A stretch of 64,000 nt of DNA, from the NCBI RefSeq assembly GCF_947501785.1, contig NZ_CANMXB010000001.1, forward strand, positions 1,941,048 through 2,005,047. Reading direction: 5' to 3'. Each line of letters starts with the position of its first letter. The first letter of the stretch is position 1. Below are positions 1-9,268 of this stretch, in pieces. Both the position numbers and the translations under genes were made by a program. The notes below the pieces were generated by a model. That model was not told the DNA's origin. It searched no databases and was given only the letters and a program-made list of their open reading frames with translations. Origin of the DNA: an uncultured Litoreibacter sp. GTDB lineage: Bacteria > Pseudomonadota > Alphaproteobacteria > Rhodobacterales > Rhodobacteraceae.

Positions 1-124
1 TCATGCCGGCACCTCTTTCACGCAAACCCTAACGCGACGGCGCGGAATTACAATGCGGGGCCGCCGGGCTTGGCAGGGCTACGCGCAAAGGCTAACAGGG
101 GGCTGCATATTGTTGGAAACACTG

Positions 125-988
125 ATGAAAAAGCAGACATCCATGAACCAAGACTGGATCGCCACAGCCCGCACCTTGTCCGAGGCACTGCCCTACCTGC
201 AGCGCTATTCCGGGGCGACTGTTGTCATTAAGCTCGGCGGGCACGCCATGGGCAGCGACGCGGGCATGGCAAGCTTCGCGCGAGACGTCACCTTGATGCG
301 CCAGGTGGGCATCAACCCGGTGGTGGTGCATGGCGGCGGGCCGATGATCAATGAGATGCTCGACAAGCTCGGCGTCAAAACCGAGTTCGTCGACGGCAAA
401 CGGGTCACGGATGCCGCGACCGTCGAAGTGGTTGAAATGGTGCTGTCTGGACAAGTGGGCAAACGCATCGTGCAAGCGATCAACGATCAGGGCGGCCGCG
501 CGGCTGGATTATCGGGCAAGGACGCCAACATGATCGTCTGCGAGCCTAGCGATCCTCGGCTGGGTTTGGTGGGTGAGCCGACACAGGTTGATACCGGCCT
601 TATAAAACAGATGTTTGCGGCTGGTGTCATTCCCGTCGTAGCCCCCCTCGGGACAGGCAAAAACGGCGAGACCTACAACATCAACGGAGACACCGCAGCC
701 GGGGCAATCGCCGCTGCGCTGGACGCAGATCGCCTTCTTTTGCTGACTGACGTCTCGGGCGTAAAGGGGGCGGATGGTGAGGTTTTGACCGAGCTTTCGG
801 CAAAAGACATCGACGCAATGACGGCTGACGGTACGATTGCAGGGGGGATGATCCCCAAAACCGAAACTGCGCTGTCAGCCCTCAAAGGCGGGACCAGAGC
901 GGTGGTCATACTTGATGGGCGTGCGCCCAATGCATGCCTGCTTGAGCTGTTTACCGAACATGGCGCGGGCTCGATCATCCGGCTGTAG
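125..988 (+). CDS. argB: Acetylglutamate kinase ArgB
   Basis: Phosphorylates N-acetylglutamate, the second step of arginine synthesis in the cytoplasm. The amino acid kinase fold is clear: [10 protein letters not shown] near the N terminus (phosphate-binding Lys), VVHGGGPMI (substrate loop), [14 protein letters not shown] and the C-terminal [18 protein letters not shown] start at 125 (287 aa), which has a GGAAA ribosome site about 7 nt upstream. An in-frame ATG at 143 gives 281 aa, and an open frame back to 53 is not supported by family length. It is followed 72 nt later by a hydroxylase gene with no metabolic link. The assignment is secure; only the start is uncertain. Confidence 0.96.
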   Translation: MKKQTSMNQDWIATARTLSEALPYLQRYSGATVVIKLGGHAMGSDAGMASFARDVTLMRQVGINPVVVHGGGPMINEMLDKLGVKTEFVDGKRVTDAATVEVVEMVLSGQVGKRIVQAINDQGGRAAGLSGKDANMIVCEPSDPRLGLVGEPTQVDTGLIKQMFAAGVIPVVAPLGTGKNGETYNINGDTAAGAIAAALDADRLLLLTDVSGVKGADGEVLTELSAKDIDAMTADGTIAGGMIPKTETALSALKGGTRAVVILDGRAPNACLLELFTEHGAGSIIRL

Positions 989-1060
989 GTTCACGCAAAC
1001 GTGGTGGTCCTGCGTCACCGCGCCTCTTGCCTGCCAGCAGGCGGGCTGTAGGTTTGGCGC

Positions 1061-1855
1061 ATGGAAAACGAAACTCTCCTCCGATTTGGCGTCTTTCTGG
1101 GCCTATTTGCGCTTCTCGCGTTGGTTGAAGCGGTCATGCCGCGCAGGGAGCGGAGCCAAACCCGCCAAGCTCGGTGGGTGACGAATTGGGGCATCACGAT
1201 CGCGAACACGGTTTTGCTGAATGTCATGGCCTTTGCGCTGCCCCTGCTCGCTGTCGGTGCGGCAATTGACGCAGGAAACCAGGGCTGGGGTCTGTTTAAC
1301 AGCGTGTCACTTCCGCTGGCACTGGAGATCATCCTGGCCATTCTAATTCTCGATTTTTTCATTTGGCTACAGCATCTTATTACCCATAAGGTGCCGATCC
1401 TTTGGAGACTGCATCAGGTTCATCACGCCGATGTCGATATTGATGTGACCACGGCCATCCGGTTCCATCCGCTGGAAATCGCCTTGTCAATGCTGCTCAA
1501 GATCGGGCTGGTTTACCTGCTGGGGCCAGCCGCTGTGGCGGTGATCTTGTTCGAGGTGATCCTGAATGGCACCGCTATGTTCAACCACGCCAATATCAAA
1601 CTGCCCCTGTGGCTGGACGCCATTGTGCGCCGGGTGATGGTGACGCCTGACATGCACCGCGTGCACCATTCAGTGCATCGCCATGAGCATGACAGCAATT
1701 ATGGCTTCGCTCTGTCGATCTGGGACCGGATGTTCCGCACCTATATTCCGCAACCAGCTGAGGGGCATGACGACATGAAAATCGGGCTTCAATGGCAAGA
1801 TGACCGACCATCCAAGTTGGGCTGGAGTCTTGCCCTGCCCTTCTTGAGAAGGTGA
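1061..1855 (+). CDS. Sterol desaturase / fatty acid hydroxylase family membrane protein
   Basis: A 264-aa integral membrane protein with several hydrophobic segments and the histidine clusters that bind the di-iron centre in this superfamily: H105-x3-H109, H118-x2-HH(121-122), H136, H176 and HRVHHSVHRHEH around 199-210. Family members oxidise lipid substrates (sterols, fatty acids, carotenoids, ornithine lipids); the substrate cannot be read from the sequence. The stop codon overlaps the next start (GTGA), so it is translationally coupled to the Fe-S protein gene. That protein could be an electron donor, which is inference only. Confidence 0.88.
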   Translation: MENETLLRFGVFLGLFALLALVEAVMPRRERSQTRQARWVTNWGITIANTVLLNVMAFALPLLAVGAAIDAGNQGWGLFNSVSLPLALEIILAILILDFFIWLQHLITHKVPILWRLHQVHHADVDIDVTTAIRFHPLEIALSMLLKIGLVYLLGPAAVAVILFEVILNGTAMFNHANIKLPLWLDAIVRRVMVTPDMHRVHHSVHRHEHDSNYGFALSIWDRMFRTYIPQPAEGHDDMKIGLQWQDDRPSKLGWSLALPFLRR

Positions 1856-2505
1856 CCTACGCAGAGATCGAGCGGTTGGCGGAGGTTAACAACCTCTTAA
1901 TTTTGGGCGGCATTCACCCTGAAAACAAAGAACATTTGCCTGAGTGGTGCGAAACTCTTGTTCTTTTGGGACCAACTTCCGACTTTTGGGCCGATTTTTC
2001 GACCTCGCCAGAGTGGCTGGACCAACGCCCCGACCCGATGGACCGGTGGTCAGAGCGCGTTCTGAACGCCATGGCGCGAGACCTGAAAGGGGAGGCAATC
2101 TTCCCGTTTGGCGGCCCCCCGTTTAAGCCGTTCTTCAGCTGGGCGCTTGAAACGGGCCAAACTTGGCAGAGCCCGGTCAACTTGCTGGTTCATAGCACGC
2201 AAGGGTTAATGGTGTCCTACAGGGGCGCACTGGCATTGCGGGAGAGGCTCGATTTACCACCTGCCGGGGAAAGGCCGTGTGACACCTGCCCGCAGCCTTG
2301 CCTGACGGCCTGTATCCCGCGCGCATTGACAGCAGACAGGTACGATGTGCCGGGCTGCAAGGCCCATATCAGCAGCGAAAAAGGGCGCGAAAACAAACAG
2401 CTAGGTTGTTCCGTCAGGCGGGCTTGTCCGGTGTCGCAAAGCTATGCAAGGATGAGTGAGCAAAACGCCTATCATATGCGCATTTTTCTGGGAGAAGACC
2501 GCTGA
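1852..2505 (+). CDS. Fe-S cluster protein, ferredoxin / QueG-like C-terminal part
   Basis: A 217-aa protein starting at GTG and overlapping the upstream stop by 4 nt. The C-terminal third has a C143-x2-C146-x3-C150-x3-C154 cluster and further cysteines at about 169, 186 and 192, as in 4Fe-4S ferredoxins and the Fe-S half of epoxyqueuosine reductase. The N-terminal 140 residues lack an obvious cobalamin-binding signature. It is probably an electron-transfer protein acting with the upstream di-iron hydroxylase or an unlinked partner. The stop codon is shared with the start of the phosphatase gene (CTGA overlap). Confidence 0.72.
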   Translation: MTYAEIERLAEVNNLLILGGIHPENKEHLPEWCETLVLLGPTSDFWADFSTSPEWLDQRPDPMDRWSERVLNAMARDLKGEAIFPFGGPPFKPFFSWALETGQTWQSPVNLLVHSTQGLMVSYRGALALRERLDLPPAGERPCDTCPQPCLTACIPRALTADRYDVPGCKAHISSEKGRENKQLGCSVRRACPVSQSYARMSEQNAYHMRIFLGEDR

Positions 2506-3008
2506 AACTCATCCTTGTCCGCCACGCCAAATCCAGTTGGGATGACCTGACGCTTGATGACCATGACCGCCCGTTGAATGAACGCGGTGAAGCTGGCGCG
2601 GAACGGATGGGAGCTTGGCTTGCGGATCGCGGCCACGTCCCGAAAACGCTTCTGTGTTCCACGGCAAAACGCGCCGAAATGACGGCGAAAATCCTGATGG
2701 AGCAATTTGCCGACAAGCCAGTTACTGATTACATATCAGGGCTTTACCACGCGACGCCTGACACCATTTTGGCCAAGATCAGAAACGCCCCGGCAGGTGA
2801 TTTGATGGTGGTGGGCCACAACCCCGGGATGGCCAGCTTTGCCGATTTGATCAGCGAAACAAGGCCCAAGCATGAGCGGTTTGCCAGCTTTCCGACGACC
2901 TCTACCTTGATCTCGGAGGTGCATCTGGACAGCTGGAAAGACCTGAAATTCGGGGATGCCAGGCTGATCAACTTCGTGGTTCCAAGGGACCTGAAAGTGC
3001 TGCTTTAG
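2502..3008 (+). CDS. SixA-type histidine phosphatase, probable CTG start
   Basis: A member of the histidine phosphatase (phosphoglycerate mutase-like) superfamily. Translation from CTG at 2502 gives 168 aa with the N-terminal catalytic motif LVRHAKSSW (His about 8) and the second catalytic histidine in VGHNPG (about 106). The first ATG (2574) would delete the catalytic RHA motif, so it cannot be the functional start. No in-frame ATG, GTG or TTG lies close upstream; the CTG overlaps the preceding stop (CTGA), suggesting re-initiation by coupling. Family members dephosphorylate phosphohistidine proteins or small phosphoesters; the substrate is unknown. An 11-bp-phased repeat array begins 3 nt after the stop. 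Confidence 0.85.
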   Translation: MKLILVRHAKSSWDDLTLDDHDRPLNERGEAGAERMGAWLADRGHVPKTLLCSTAKRAEMTAKILMEQFADKPVTDYISGLYHATPDTILAKIRNAPAGDLMVVGHNPGMASFADLISETRPKHERFASFPTTSTLISEVHLDSWKDLKFGDARLINFVVPRDLKVLL

Positions 3009-3011
3009 GGC

Positions 3012-3053
3012 GTACACACCCCGTACACAGCGCGTACACACCCTGTACCGACA
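3012..3053 (+). repeat. GTACACA array with 11-bp phasing, copy 1
   Basis: GTACACA occurs at 3012, 3023 and 3034, followed by GTACCGACA at 3045. The unit spacing is exactly 11 bp, with variable 4-bp spacers (cccc, gcgc, ccct). The same architecture, inverted, occurs at 33994-34035. It lies between the phosphatase stop and the terminator. Constant motif with variable spacers suggests protein binding sites on one DNA face; the function is unknown. Confidence 0.8.
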
Positions 3054-3060
3054 CCAGTCA

Positions 3061-3106
3061 TCAAAGCAAAGGCCCCGTAGCGAGACGCCCGGGGCCTTTG
3101 CTTTGA
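3061..3106. terminator. Bidirectional intrinsic terminator
   Basis: A perfect 17-bp inverted repeat (3061-3077 with 3090-3106; core AAAGCAAAGGCCCCG) with a 12-nt loop, placed between converging genes: the phosphatase (+) and bztD (-). The A/T-rich arm ends give short U tracts in both directions. Confidence 0.9.
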
Positions 3107-3121
3107 TGTAACGCGCGGTAC

Positions 3122-3913
3122 CTAGTGGCCGAGGATCTGGCTGAGGAACAGCTTGGTCCGCTCGGATTTCGGGTTGTTGAAGAACTCTTCCGGCTCGTTC
3201 TGTTCGACAATCTGGCCCTGATCCATGAAGATCACGCGGTTGGCGACCTGACGGGCGAAGCCCATCTCGTGGGTCACGCAGAGCATGGTCATGCCTTCTT
3301 CGGCCAGCTCGATCATGGTGTCGAGCACCTCTTTGATCATCTCAGGGTCAAGCGCCGATGTCGGTTCGTCAAACAGCATGATGCGCGGGCGCATGCACAG
3401 CGAGCGCGCAATGGCCACACGCTGCTGCTGACCACCGGACAATTGGCCGGGGTACTTGTCGGCCTGTTCCGGGATTTTCACCTTCTCGAGGAAGTGCATC
3501 GCGGTTTCTTCGGCTTCCTTCTTGGGTGTCTTGCGCACCCAGATCGGGGCCAGCGTGCAGTTCTCGAGGATCGTGAGATGCGGGAAGAGGTTGAAGTGCT
3601 GGAAGCACATGCCAACCTCGGACCGGATCTTGTCGATGTTCTTTAGGTCCGACGTCAGTTCGGTCCCATCCACCATGATCTGGCCTTGTTGGTGTTCCTC
3701 CAGCCGGTTGATACAGCGGATCAGCGTCGACTTGCCGGACCCCGAGGGGCCGGCGATGACGATACGTTCGCCACGCTGCACGGTCAGGTCGATATCCTTG
3801 AGCACGTGGAACGTACCGTACCACTTGTTCATGTTGGTGATTTGGATCGCGACCTCATCCGAGACTTGCATCTTGGAGCGGTCGATTTCGCGGTCAGTTG
3901 CCAGGTCAGACAT
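3122..3913 (-). CDS. bztD: Glutamate/glutamine/aspartate/asparagine ABC transporter ATPase BztD
   Basis: A 263-aa ABC ATPase of the polar amino acid uptake class. Walker [10 protein letters not shown] is at 55-63, the signature LSGGQQQR from 158, Walker B IMLFDEP at 178-184 and the switch His in CVTHEM. It energises import through the BztBC permease pair. It is the last gene of bztABCD, in the same order as the Rhodobacter transporter, 14 nt after bztC, and ends at the shared terminator with the phosphatase gene. The N-terminal 20 residues are longer than in minimal GlnQ homologues. Confidence 0.94.
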   Translation of the reverse strand: MSDLATDREIDRSKMQVSDEVAIQITNMNKWYGTFHVLKDIDLTVQRGERIVIAGPSGSGKSTLIRCINRLEEHQQGQIMVDGTELTSDLKNIDKIRSEVGMCFQHFNLFPHLTILENCTLAPIWVRKTPKKEAEETAMHFLEKVKIPEQADKYPGQLSGGQQQRVAIARSLCMRPRIMLFDEPTSALDPEMIKEVLDTMIELAEEGMTMLCVTHEMGFARQVANRVIFMDQGQIVEQNEPEEFFNNPKSERTKLFLSQILGH

Positions 3914-3927
3914 TATTCAGACCTCCT

Positions 3928-5247
3928 TTAGTGAGACGTTTTGAGCTTACGCTCAAGATACATGGAGTAGCGCGACATCGAGAAACACACGACGAAGAAC
4001 AACAATGCGATGAAGCCGTAGATTTCCCAGACGATGCCGTTCCAGTCGGCGTCGGCGCGGATCGCGTTCGACAGACCAAGCGGGTCCAGCAGGCCAATGA
4101 TCGACACCAGCACGGTGTCTTTGAACACCCCGATGAAAGTCGACACGATGCCCGGAATGGAAATCTTCAGCGCCTGCGGCATGATGATCAGCCGCTGCGC
4201 CTGCCAGTAATCGAGGCCGAGCGAGTCGGCGCCTTCATATTGGCCCTTCGGCAACGCAGCCAGACCACCCCGTATCACCTCGGCCATATAGGCGGCGGCA
4301 AACAGGGTCACCATGATCATCACCCGCAGGATGATGTCAAAGTTCGTGCCCGGCGGCAGGAAGATGTTGAGCAGCGTGGAGGCCACGAACAGCAAGGTGA
4401 TCAGCGGCACACCGCGGATGAATTCAATGAACCCAACGCATAGCGCCTTGACGATCAACAGGTCCGACTGACGCCCAAGCGCCAGCACGATGCCAATCGG
4501 CAGCGAGCACATGATGGCCACAACCCCGATGGTGATCGACAGCATGAAGCCACCGAACTTGCGGGACTCAACCGGCTCTAAACCCAACGGGATGGCGCTG
4601 TGAATGGCGTCCGCGACCGGGCTGACCCCGTAGAGCCAAAACAGGACCGTCGCCAGCACACCAACGATCAGCGCCGCGAGGGATCCGATCTTGTCCGCGC
4701 CGTATTTGATGATCAGGTAGCCAAGGACCAGCCCTAACATCACCATGACAGGCAGCCAGACGGAACCGCCCCACAAGAGCCAAGGCATCATGAACGGGTA
4801 GACCGCAGTCATGTAGAACAGCTTGCGCGGCACCTTGTCGAACAGCACCGGCGCAATTGCCACGAAGAGTAGGCCAAGAGCCAGCACCGGACGCCAGCGC
4901 AGATCAGCCGCCCCATCAGAGCCATTGGGATAGAACCCGAAGAGCAGCTGCTGCCACCGATCCGAGATCACCCCCCAGCAAGCGCCACCATGGCCAGGGC
5001 CATTGATTTCGCGGCACTCGTTCAGCGACAGGGCGCCCCATGTAGGGGACAAGAGCCATGGCACCAGCCCCCACAGGATGTAGAGCACGAATGCCAGCGA
5101 CACGAGCGTCAGGATGGTGTTGAAGGCCCCTGAGAACAGGTTGGCCTTGGCCCAGCCCACGACCCCAACGGCGGTCGAAGGCGGCGCCTTCTCTTCCAAC
5201 ATGGTTTCGCGGACGAAGGCGACGGAATTTGCGTTTGTGTCACTCAT
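3928..5247 (-). CDS. bztC: Amino acid ABC transporter permease BztC
   Basis: A 439-aa inner-membrane permease. The N-terminal half carries extra transmembrane segments and a periplasmic loop. The C-terminal 200 residues form the BPD_transp_1 domain with the EAA-type loop (EVIRGGLAALPKGQYEGADSLG), which contacts the ATPase. This long form is characteristic of BztC rather than GlnP/HisM. It starts one base after the bztB stop, so it is co-translated with its heterodimer partner. Confidence 0.93.
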   Translation of the reverse strand: MSDTNANSVAFVRETMLEEKAPPSTAVGVVGWAKANLFSGAFNTILTLVSLAFVLYILWGLVPWLLSPTWGALSLNECREINGPGHGGACWGVISDRWQQLLFGFYPNGSDGAADLRWRPVLALGLLFVAIAPVLFDKVPRKLFYMTAVYPFMMPWLLWGGSVWLPVMVMLGLVLGYLIIKYGADKIGSLAALIVGVLATVLFWLYGVSPVADAIHSAIPLGLEPVESRKFGGFMLSITIGVVAIMCSLPIGIVLALGRQSDLLIVKALCVGFIEFIRGVPLITLLFVASTLLNIFLPPGTNFDIILRVMIMVTLFAAAYMAEVIRGGLAALPKGQYEGADSLGLDYWQAQRLIIMPQALKISIPGIVSTFIGVFKDTVLVSIIGLLDPLGLSNAIRADADWNGIVWEIYGFIALLFFVVCFSMSRYSMYLERKLKTSH

Positions 5248-5248
5248 C

Positions 5249-6475
5249 TTAACGCTCCACCAATTGCATACGCGCGTTGTAGACGTTCATCACCGCCGAG
5301 ATCAGCAGCGAGATCGTCAGGTAGATCAGCATGCCCAGCAGCACCGTTTCCAGCTCGCGGCCGGTTTGGTTCAGCGTGATGCCCATCAGCGTGCCCGTGA
5401 TGTCCATGTACCCAACGGCAATCGCCAGCGACGAGTTCTTCGTCAGGTTGAGATAGTTGGAGATCAACGGCGGGATAATGACCCGCAGCGCCTGCGGCAG
5501 CACCACTAGGTTCATGATGCGGTTCGGGCGCAGACCCAAAGCGCCGGCGGCCTCCGACTGGCCCTTGGAAATGGCCAGAATACCGGCACGTACGATTTCC
5601 GCGATGAAGGCCGCCGTGTAAAGCGACAGCGCCAGCCACAACGCGATCAACGAGTTGCGCAGGTGCAACCCGCCCTGGAAGTTGAAGCCCTTCAGCTCCG
5701 GCACCGACCATGTCAGCCCGAAGATCACGAACAGCGCCAGCATCGGCACAAAGATGATACCCAGCTGCAAGTACCACGTCGTCGGGCGCACCCCGGTAGC
5801 GTTCTGCGTCGCCGTCGCCTTCTTGCGCACCAGCATCACCGCCCAAATAGAGACGGCGAGCACCACCAAAATGATCAGCCAGTTGATACCGGGAGAAATG
5901 CCGCCATTCAGCAACGGCGCGGGAACGTAGACGCCCCGGTTGGTGACAGCGAAGAGGTCAAGGAACATCGACGCGCTTGCATCCTCTCCCCTGAACGCGC
6001 GCGGCGCCGGCAGGCTTTCGGTGATGACCGCGAAGACTAGCAGGATCCACAGCAGCACTGGCACGTTGCGGAACATCTCCACATAAACGGCCATGATCCG
6101 CGACACGATCCAGTTGCTGGACAACCGCGCCACCCCGATCAAGACGCCAAGGACGGTGGCCAGAATGCAGCCCAGGACCGCAATGACCAATGTGTTGAGT
6201 ATACCAACGAAGGCCGCCCTGAGGTGGGAGGACCGCGACGTGTATTCAATCAACCGCTGGTTGATGTCATAGCCCGCCGGTTGGTAGAGGAAACCAAAGC
6301 TCGGCTCTTTGCCGAGATCTGCGAGGTTCTGGGCGGTGTTGGCGATAAGCCAGCCGAACAGTATCAAGAATCCGATCAACGCTACGACCTGAATGGTCAG
6401 GGAGCGATAGCGGGTATCATAAAGGAGCATAGAAAGCCGGAACGACTCCCTGGGAGGGTCGGTGATTGTCGTCAT
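5249..6475 (-). CDS. bztB: Amino acid ABC transporter permease BztB
   Basis: A 408-aa integral membrane subunit that partners BztC. It has an N-terminal TM region, a central hydrophilic/hydrophobic stretch and a C-terminal BPD_transp_1 domain with the EAA loop (EIVRAGILAISKGQSEAAGALG). It is separated from bztA by about 145 nt containing a hairpin, a common arrangement that leaves the binding-protein message in excess over the membrane subunits. Confidence 0.93.
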   Translation of the reverse strand: MTTITDPPRESFRLSMLLYDTRYRSLTIQVVALIGFLILFGWLIANTAQNLADLGKEPSFGFLYQPAGYDINQRLIEYTSRSSHLRAAFVGILNTLVIAVLGCILATVLGVLIGVARLSSNWIVSRIMAVYVEMFRNVPVLLWILLVFAVITESLPAPRAFRGEDASASMFLDLFAVTNRGVYVPAPLLNGGISPGINWLIILVVLAVSIWAVMLVRKKATATQNATGVRPTTWYLQLGIIFVPMLALFVIFGLTWSVPELKGFNFQGGLHLRNSLIALWLALSLYTAAFIAEIVRAGILAISKGQSEAAGALGLRPNRIMNLVVLPQALRVIIPPLISNYLNLTKNSSLAIAVGYMDITGTLMGITLNQTGRELETVLLGMLIYLTISLLISAVMNVYNARMQLVER

Positions 6476-6580
6476 CTAGGACGTTCCCCGTTGTTGGCTG
6501 GCCCAGTTAAGCAGATGCACGTCGTTGCGTGCGGGTGGTGCCAGTTATTGGTTGGTAGCAGATAGCATAGGTCAGATAGG

Positions 6581-6608
6581 AAAAGGGCGCGGTATGAACC
6601 GCGCCCTT
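6581..6608 (-). terminator. Intra-operon hairpin between bztA and bztB
   Basis: An 11-bp perfect stem (6583-6593 with 6598-6608; arm AAGGGCGCGGT) with an ATGA loop, followed on the minus strand by a short T tract. It sits 13 nt after the bztA stop. It probably acts as a partial terminator or 3' stabiliser giving high binding-protein expression (inference from position). Confidence 0.8.
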
Positions 6609-6621
6609 GCCGTAGAAGTTT

Positions 6622-7641
6622 TTACCGGAACGGTGGCGAGTAGATCAGGCCGCCGTCGGTCCACTGTGCGTTCAGGCCGCGGGCCAGACCGATTGGAGTG
6701 GCTTCGCCGATGTTCTTTTCGAACAGTTCGCCGTAGTTGCCGCCAGCGGCAATCGCGTTTTTCGCCCAGTCAGCGGACAGACCCAGCATCTCGCCCAGGT
6801 TACCTTCGGTACCCAGCAGACGGTTGATTTCAGGGTTGTTGCCAGCAGCAGCCGACATGTCGCCGATGTTGGCGGAGGTCACACCCAGCTCTTCAGCTGT
6901 GATCAGCGCGTTCAGAGTCCAGCGCACGATGTCGCCCCACTCGTTGTCGCCGTGACGTACCAACGGGCCCAGAGGCTCTTTGGATACGATTTCCGGCAGC
7001 AGAACGTGAGCCGACGGATCTTCGAAAGTCGCACGTGTCGCGGCCAGGCCGGATGCGTCTGTCGTGTAGACGTCACATGCGCCAGCAAGGTACTGCTGCT
7101 GAGCTTCTGCGTTGGTTTCGATTGGAACCGGCTCGTACGAGATGTTGTTCGAACGGAAGTAGTCCGCCAGGTTCAGCTCGGTTGTTGTACCGGTCTGGAT
7201 ACAAACGGTCGCGCCGTCCAGTTCAGTTGCGGACGAAACGCCCAGCTCTTTTGGAACCATGAAGCCTTGGCCGTCATAGTAGTTCACGCCAACGAAGGTG
7301 AACTTCAGGTCCACGTCGCGCGAGAATGTCCACGTGGTGTTACGCGCCAGCATGTCGATCTCGCCGGAGGCCAGAGCGGTGAAGCGTGTCTTACCAGTTG
7401 TTGGAACGAACTCAACAGCTTGGGCGTCGCCCAGAACAGCTGCTGCAACCGCGCGGCATACGCCAACGTCGAAACCTTCCCAGTTACCGTTTGCGTCCGG
7501 AGCCGCAAAGCCAACCAGACCAGTGGTCACGCCGCAGTTCAGTTTACCGCGGGCTTTGACCTCGTCCATGGTCGCAGCAGACACGCCACCGGCAACGATG
7601 CCAGCAACTGTCAGTGCTCCAAGAAATACTGATTTTTTCAT
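6622..7641 (-). CDS. bztA: Periplasmic amino acid-binding protein BztA
   Basis: A 339-aa solute-binding protein of the glutamate/glutamine/aspartate/asparagine system. I start at 7641 (MKKSVFLGALTVAG), which has a strong GGAAGAGG site; the frame is open 70 codons further upstream, but that part is not protein-like. There is a clear Sec signal peptide ending near VSAAT, then the family 3 binding-protein start (VKARGKLNCGVTTGLVGFA). It delivers ligand to BztBC. First gene of the operon. Confidence 0.95.
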   Translation of the reverse strand: MKKSVFLGALTVAGIVAGGVSAATMDEVKARGKLNCGVTTGLVGFAAPDANGNWEGFDVGVCRAVAAAVLGDAQAVEFVPTTGKTRFTALASGEIDMLARNTTWTFSRDVDLKFTFVGVNYYDGQGFMVPKELGVSSATELDGATVCIQTGTTTELNLADYFRSNNISYEPVPIETNAEAQQQYLAGACDVYTTDASGLAATRATFEDPSAHVLLPEIVSKEPLGPLVRHGDNEWGDIVRWTLNALITAEELGVTSANIGDMSAAAGNNPEINRLLGTEGNLGEMLGLSADWAKNAIAAGGNYGELFEKNIGEATPIGLARGLNAQWTDGGLIYSPPFR

Positions 7642-7883
7642 TTTTACCTCTTCCTGATGGTCCACCCAATTTGCGGGTGGTGGTAGTCCGGTCTTTTCGA
7701 CCGAGAGCGATACGTGGAGAGTTTCTCCCCCCGATGAGGGCCGATAAGGCCAAAAGCGGGACGTAAGGTCAAGGATATTAAGCCGGTTGACGAAGGGGAA
7801 ATCTGCGATTTTCGGGACAAAAACCCCGAGATTTGTCCAATTGTTCAACAAACTATCGCATGAAGGTCCGAATTGGCCCCATT
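7642..7883 (-). promoter_or_regulatory. bzt upstream region
   Basis: A 242-nt gap between the ATP12-like gene and bztA. Reading the minus strand, a candidate TTGACC ... CTTATC pair (18-nt spacing) lies around 7745-7775, and a GGACAAA/TTTGTCC inverted repeat with a T run lies near 7812-7836. The repeat may end the upstream operon. No operator is recognised. Confidence 0.35.
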
Positions 7884-8591
7884 TTAGGCGCTAACACGAA
7901 AGAAAGCTTCGGCATGCATGAAAGCGGAGCGCTTTATTTCGGCCTGTTCGGCGGCCTCTTCGTCCTCGCCCCATTGGTCAATCTGCCAATTTTCATCGAT
8001 TCGGCTGGTCAGCCACAGCTCTTGCGGGGTGGCGAAGCGCTCGATCGCGGCGAATCCGATAATCAAAGAGCCCGACAGCGAGACCAGATCGTGGAACGCG
8101 GTCAACTGGAAGGCGTCCAGCGCGTGCACCCGTGCCGTCAGCCGGTCGAGGCTGGCCTTGGGTTGGGCCGCGTGCATCAGGCCCACATAAACCTGCAACG
8201 GCGCTTTGAGATGGGTGGCGGACCAGTCCACCAGCGGGTCCCATGCCTTGTTTTGGCGCTCCACCAGTTCCTGCGGATGCGCCGCGCGGTAGCATATCAG
8301 GTCGCTGTCTCCGTAAGCGGCCAACATGTCGGCAACCTCGGCATGTTGCACGGTGACCTTGTCGGTCGCGGCATTCGCGGACCGGGTGTAGGGCATGCTC
8401 AGCGGATTGATCTTGTCTTCCTGTGCGTCCCACTCCGCCGCGATCCGCGCCGCCATGTCACGCGTCGGCACGATCAGGGGCGACTTGGCGGGCGTGCGCA
8501 CGGGCCGGCCGTCCAGCTCAACCGTGAAGCCGTCCCCGGCCTCGACGGCAGCGGCCGATGTCCAGAACCTCTTTGCGGCCCAATCGCTCAT
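7884..8591 (-). CDS. ATP12 family F1-ATPase assembly chaperone
   Basis: A 235-aa protein matching the alphaproteobacterial/mitochondrial ATP12 family: KRFWTSAAAVE, GFTVELDGRPVRTPAKSPL, and the central WDAQEDKINPLSMPYTR and SDLICYRAAHPQELVERQ blocks. ATP12 binds F1 alpha subunits during ATP synthase assembly. It is the last gene of a minus-strand run, overlapping the HAD gene start by 4 nt (ATGA). The association with RluA and HAD genes is typical of Rhodobacterales and does not itself indicate a shared pathway. Confidence 0.92.
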   Translation of the reverse strand: MSDWAAKRFWTSAAAVEAGDGFTVELDGRPVRTPAKSPLIVPTRDMAARIAAEWDAQEDKINPLSMPYTRSANAATDKVTVQHAEVADMLAAYGDSDLICYRAAHPQELVERQNKAWDPLVDWSATHLKAPLQVYVGLMHAAQPKASLDRLTARVHALDAFQLTAFHDLVSLSGSLIIGFAAIERFATPQELWLTSRIDENWQIDQWGEDEEAAEQAEIKRSAFMHAEAFFRVSA

Positions 8592-9268
8592 TGCCTTGCC
8601 CCCAACAGGTCGGAGATGGCGCCCCCCAGCGCCGCGAAATCGTCAATCATCACATCGGTGAACGGGGCCAGAGCCTCATCGGGATGATACCCCCATTTGA
8701 CCCCGATGGTGCCGAAGCCCGCGTTGCGGCCCATTTCCATGTCAAAGGACGTGTCCCCCACGATCAGCGCATTTTTGGCCTTAACGCCTGTTTCAAACAG
8801 GCATTGTTCCAGCATGGACGGGTGCGGCTTGGACGGGTGGTCGTCTGCCACTTGGGTGGTGACAAAGAACCCTTCCAACGCGTGCACGCCCATCATGCGG
8901 ACCAGCCCGCGGCGCGATTTGCCGGTTGCCACCCCGAGCAGCAGCTCGTCTTGAGCGTGAAGCTGCTCCAGCGCGGCACGGGCGCCTGCGAACATAGGTG
9001 CGTCTTGCCGGACCTCGGTGGTTTCGGAGCGGTTGAAGCTGTCCTTGTAGGCCTCGACCACCTGCCGGATGCCCGCGTCGTCCAGCGATGGGTCGAGCTT
9101 GCGCATCGCCTCGGGCAAGGACAGCCCGATAATGGACCGAACCGCAGCTTCGTCTGGCGGGGTATGGCCGCAGGCGTCAAACGCCGTTTTCATCGCGCCT
9201 TTGATATGCACGAGGCTGTCGATCAAGGTACCGTCGACATCGAATACGACCAGCTTCAGCTCTGCCAT
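8588..9268 (-). CDS. HAD superfamily (subfamily IA) phosphatase
   Basis: A 226-aa cytoplasmic HAD hydrolase. Motif I is VVFDVDGTLIDS (nucleophile Asp10, acid/base Asp12); motif II is in GVATGKS; the later motifs are Lys in DHPSKPHPS and GDTSFDMEMG. The alpha-helical cap length fits phosphoglycolate phosphatase/beta-phosphoglucomutase-like enzymes, but the substrate is not determined. It overlaps RluA by 13 nt and ATP12 by 4 nt, so the genes are tightly coupled. Confidence 0.9.
   Translation of the reverse strand: MAELKLVVFDVDGTLIDSLVHIKGAMKTAFDACGHTPPDEAAVRSIIGLSLPEAMRKLDPSLDDAGIRQVVEAYKDSFNRSETTEVRQDAPMFAGARAALEQLHAQDELLLGVATGKSRRGLVRMMGVHALEGFFVTTQVADDHPSKPHPSMLEQCLFETGVKAKNALIVGDTSFDMEMGRNAGFGTIGVKWGYHPDEALAPFTDVMIDDFAALGGAISDLLGARQ

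Noticed and set aside
1-52. Possible 3' end of an upstream plus-strand gene (in-frame TAA at 30-32)
   Set aside because: Only nine codons are visible; nothing can be identified.
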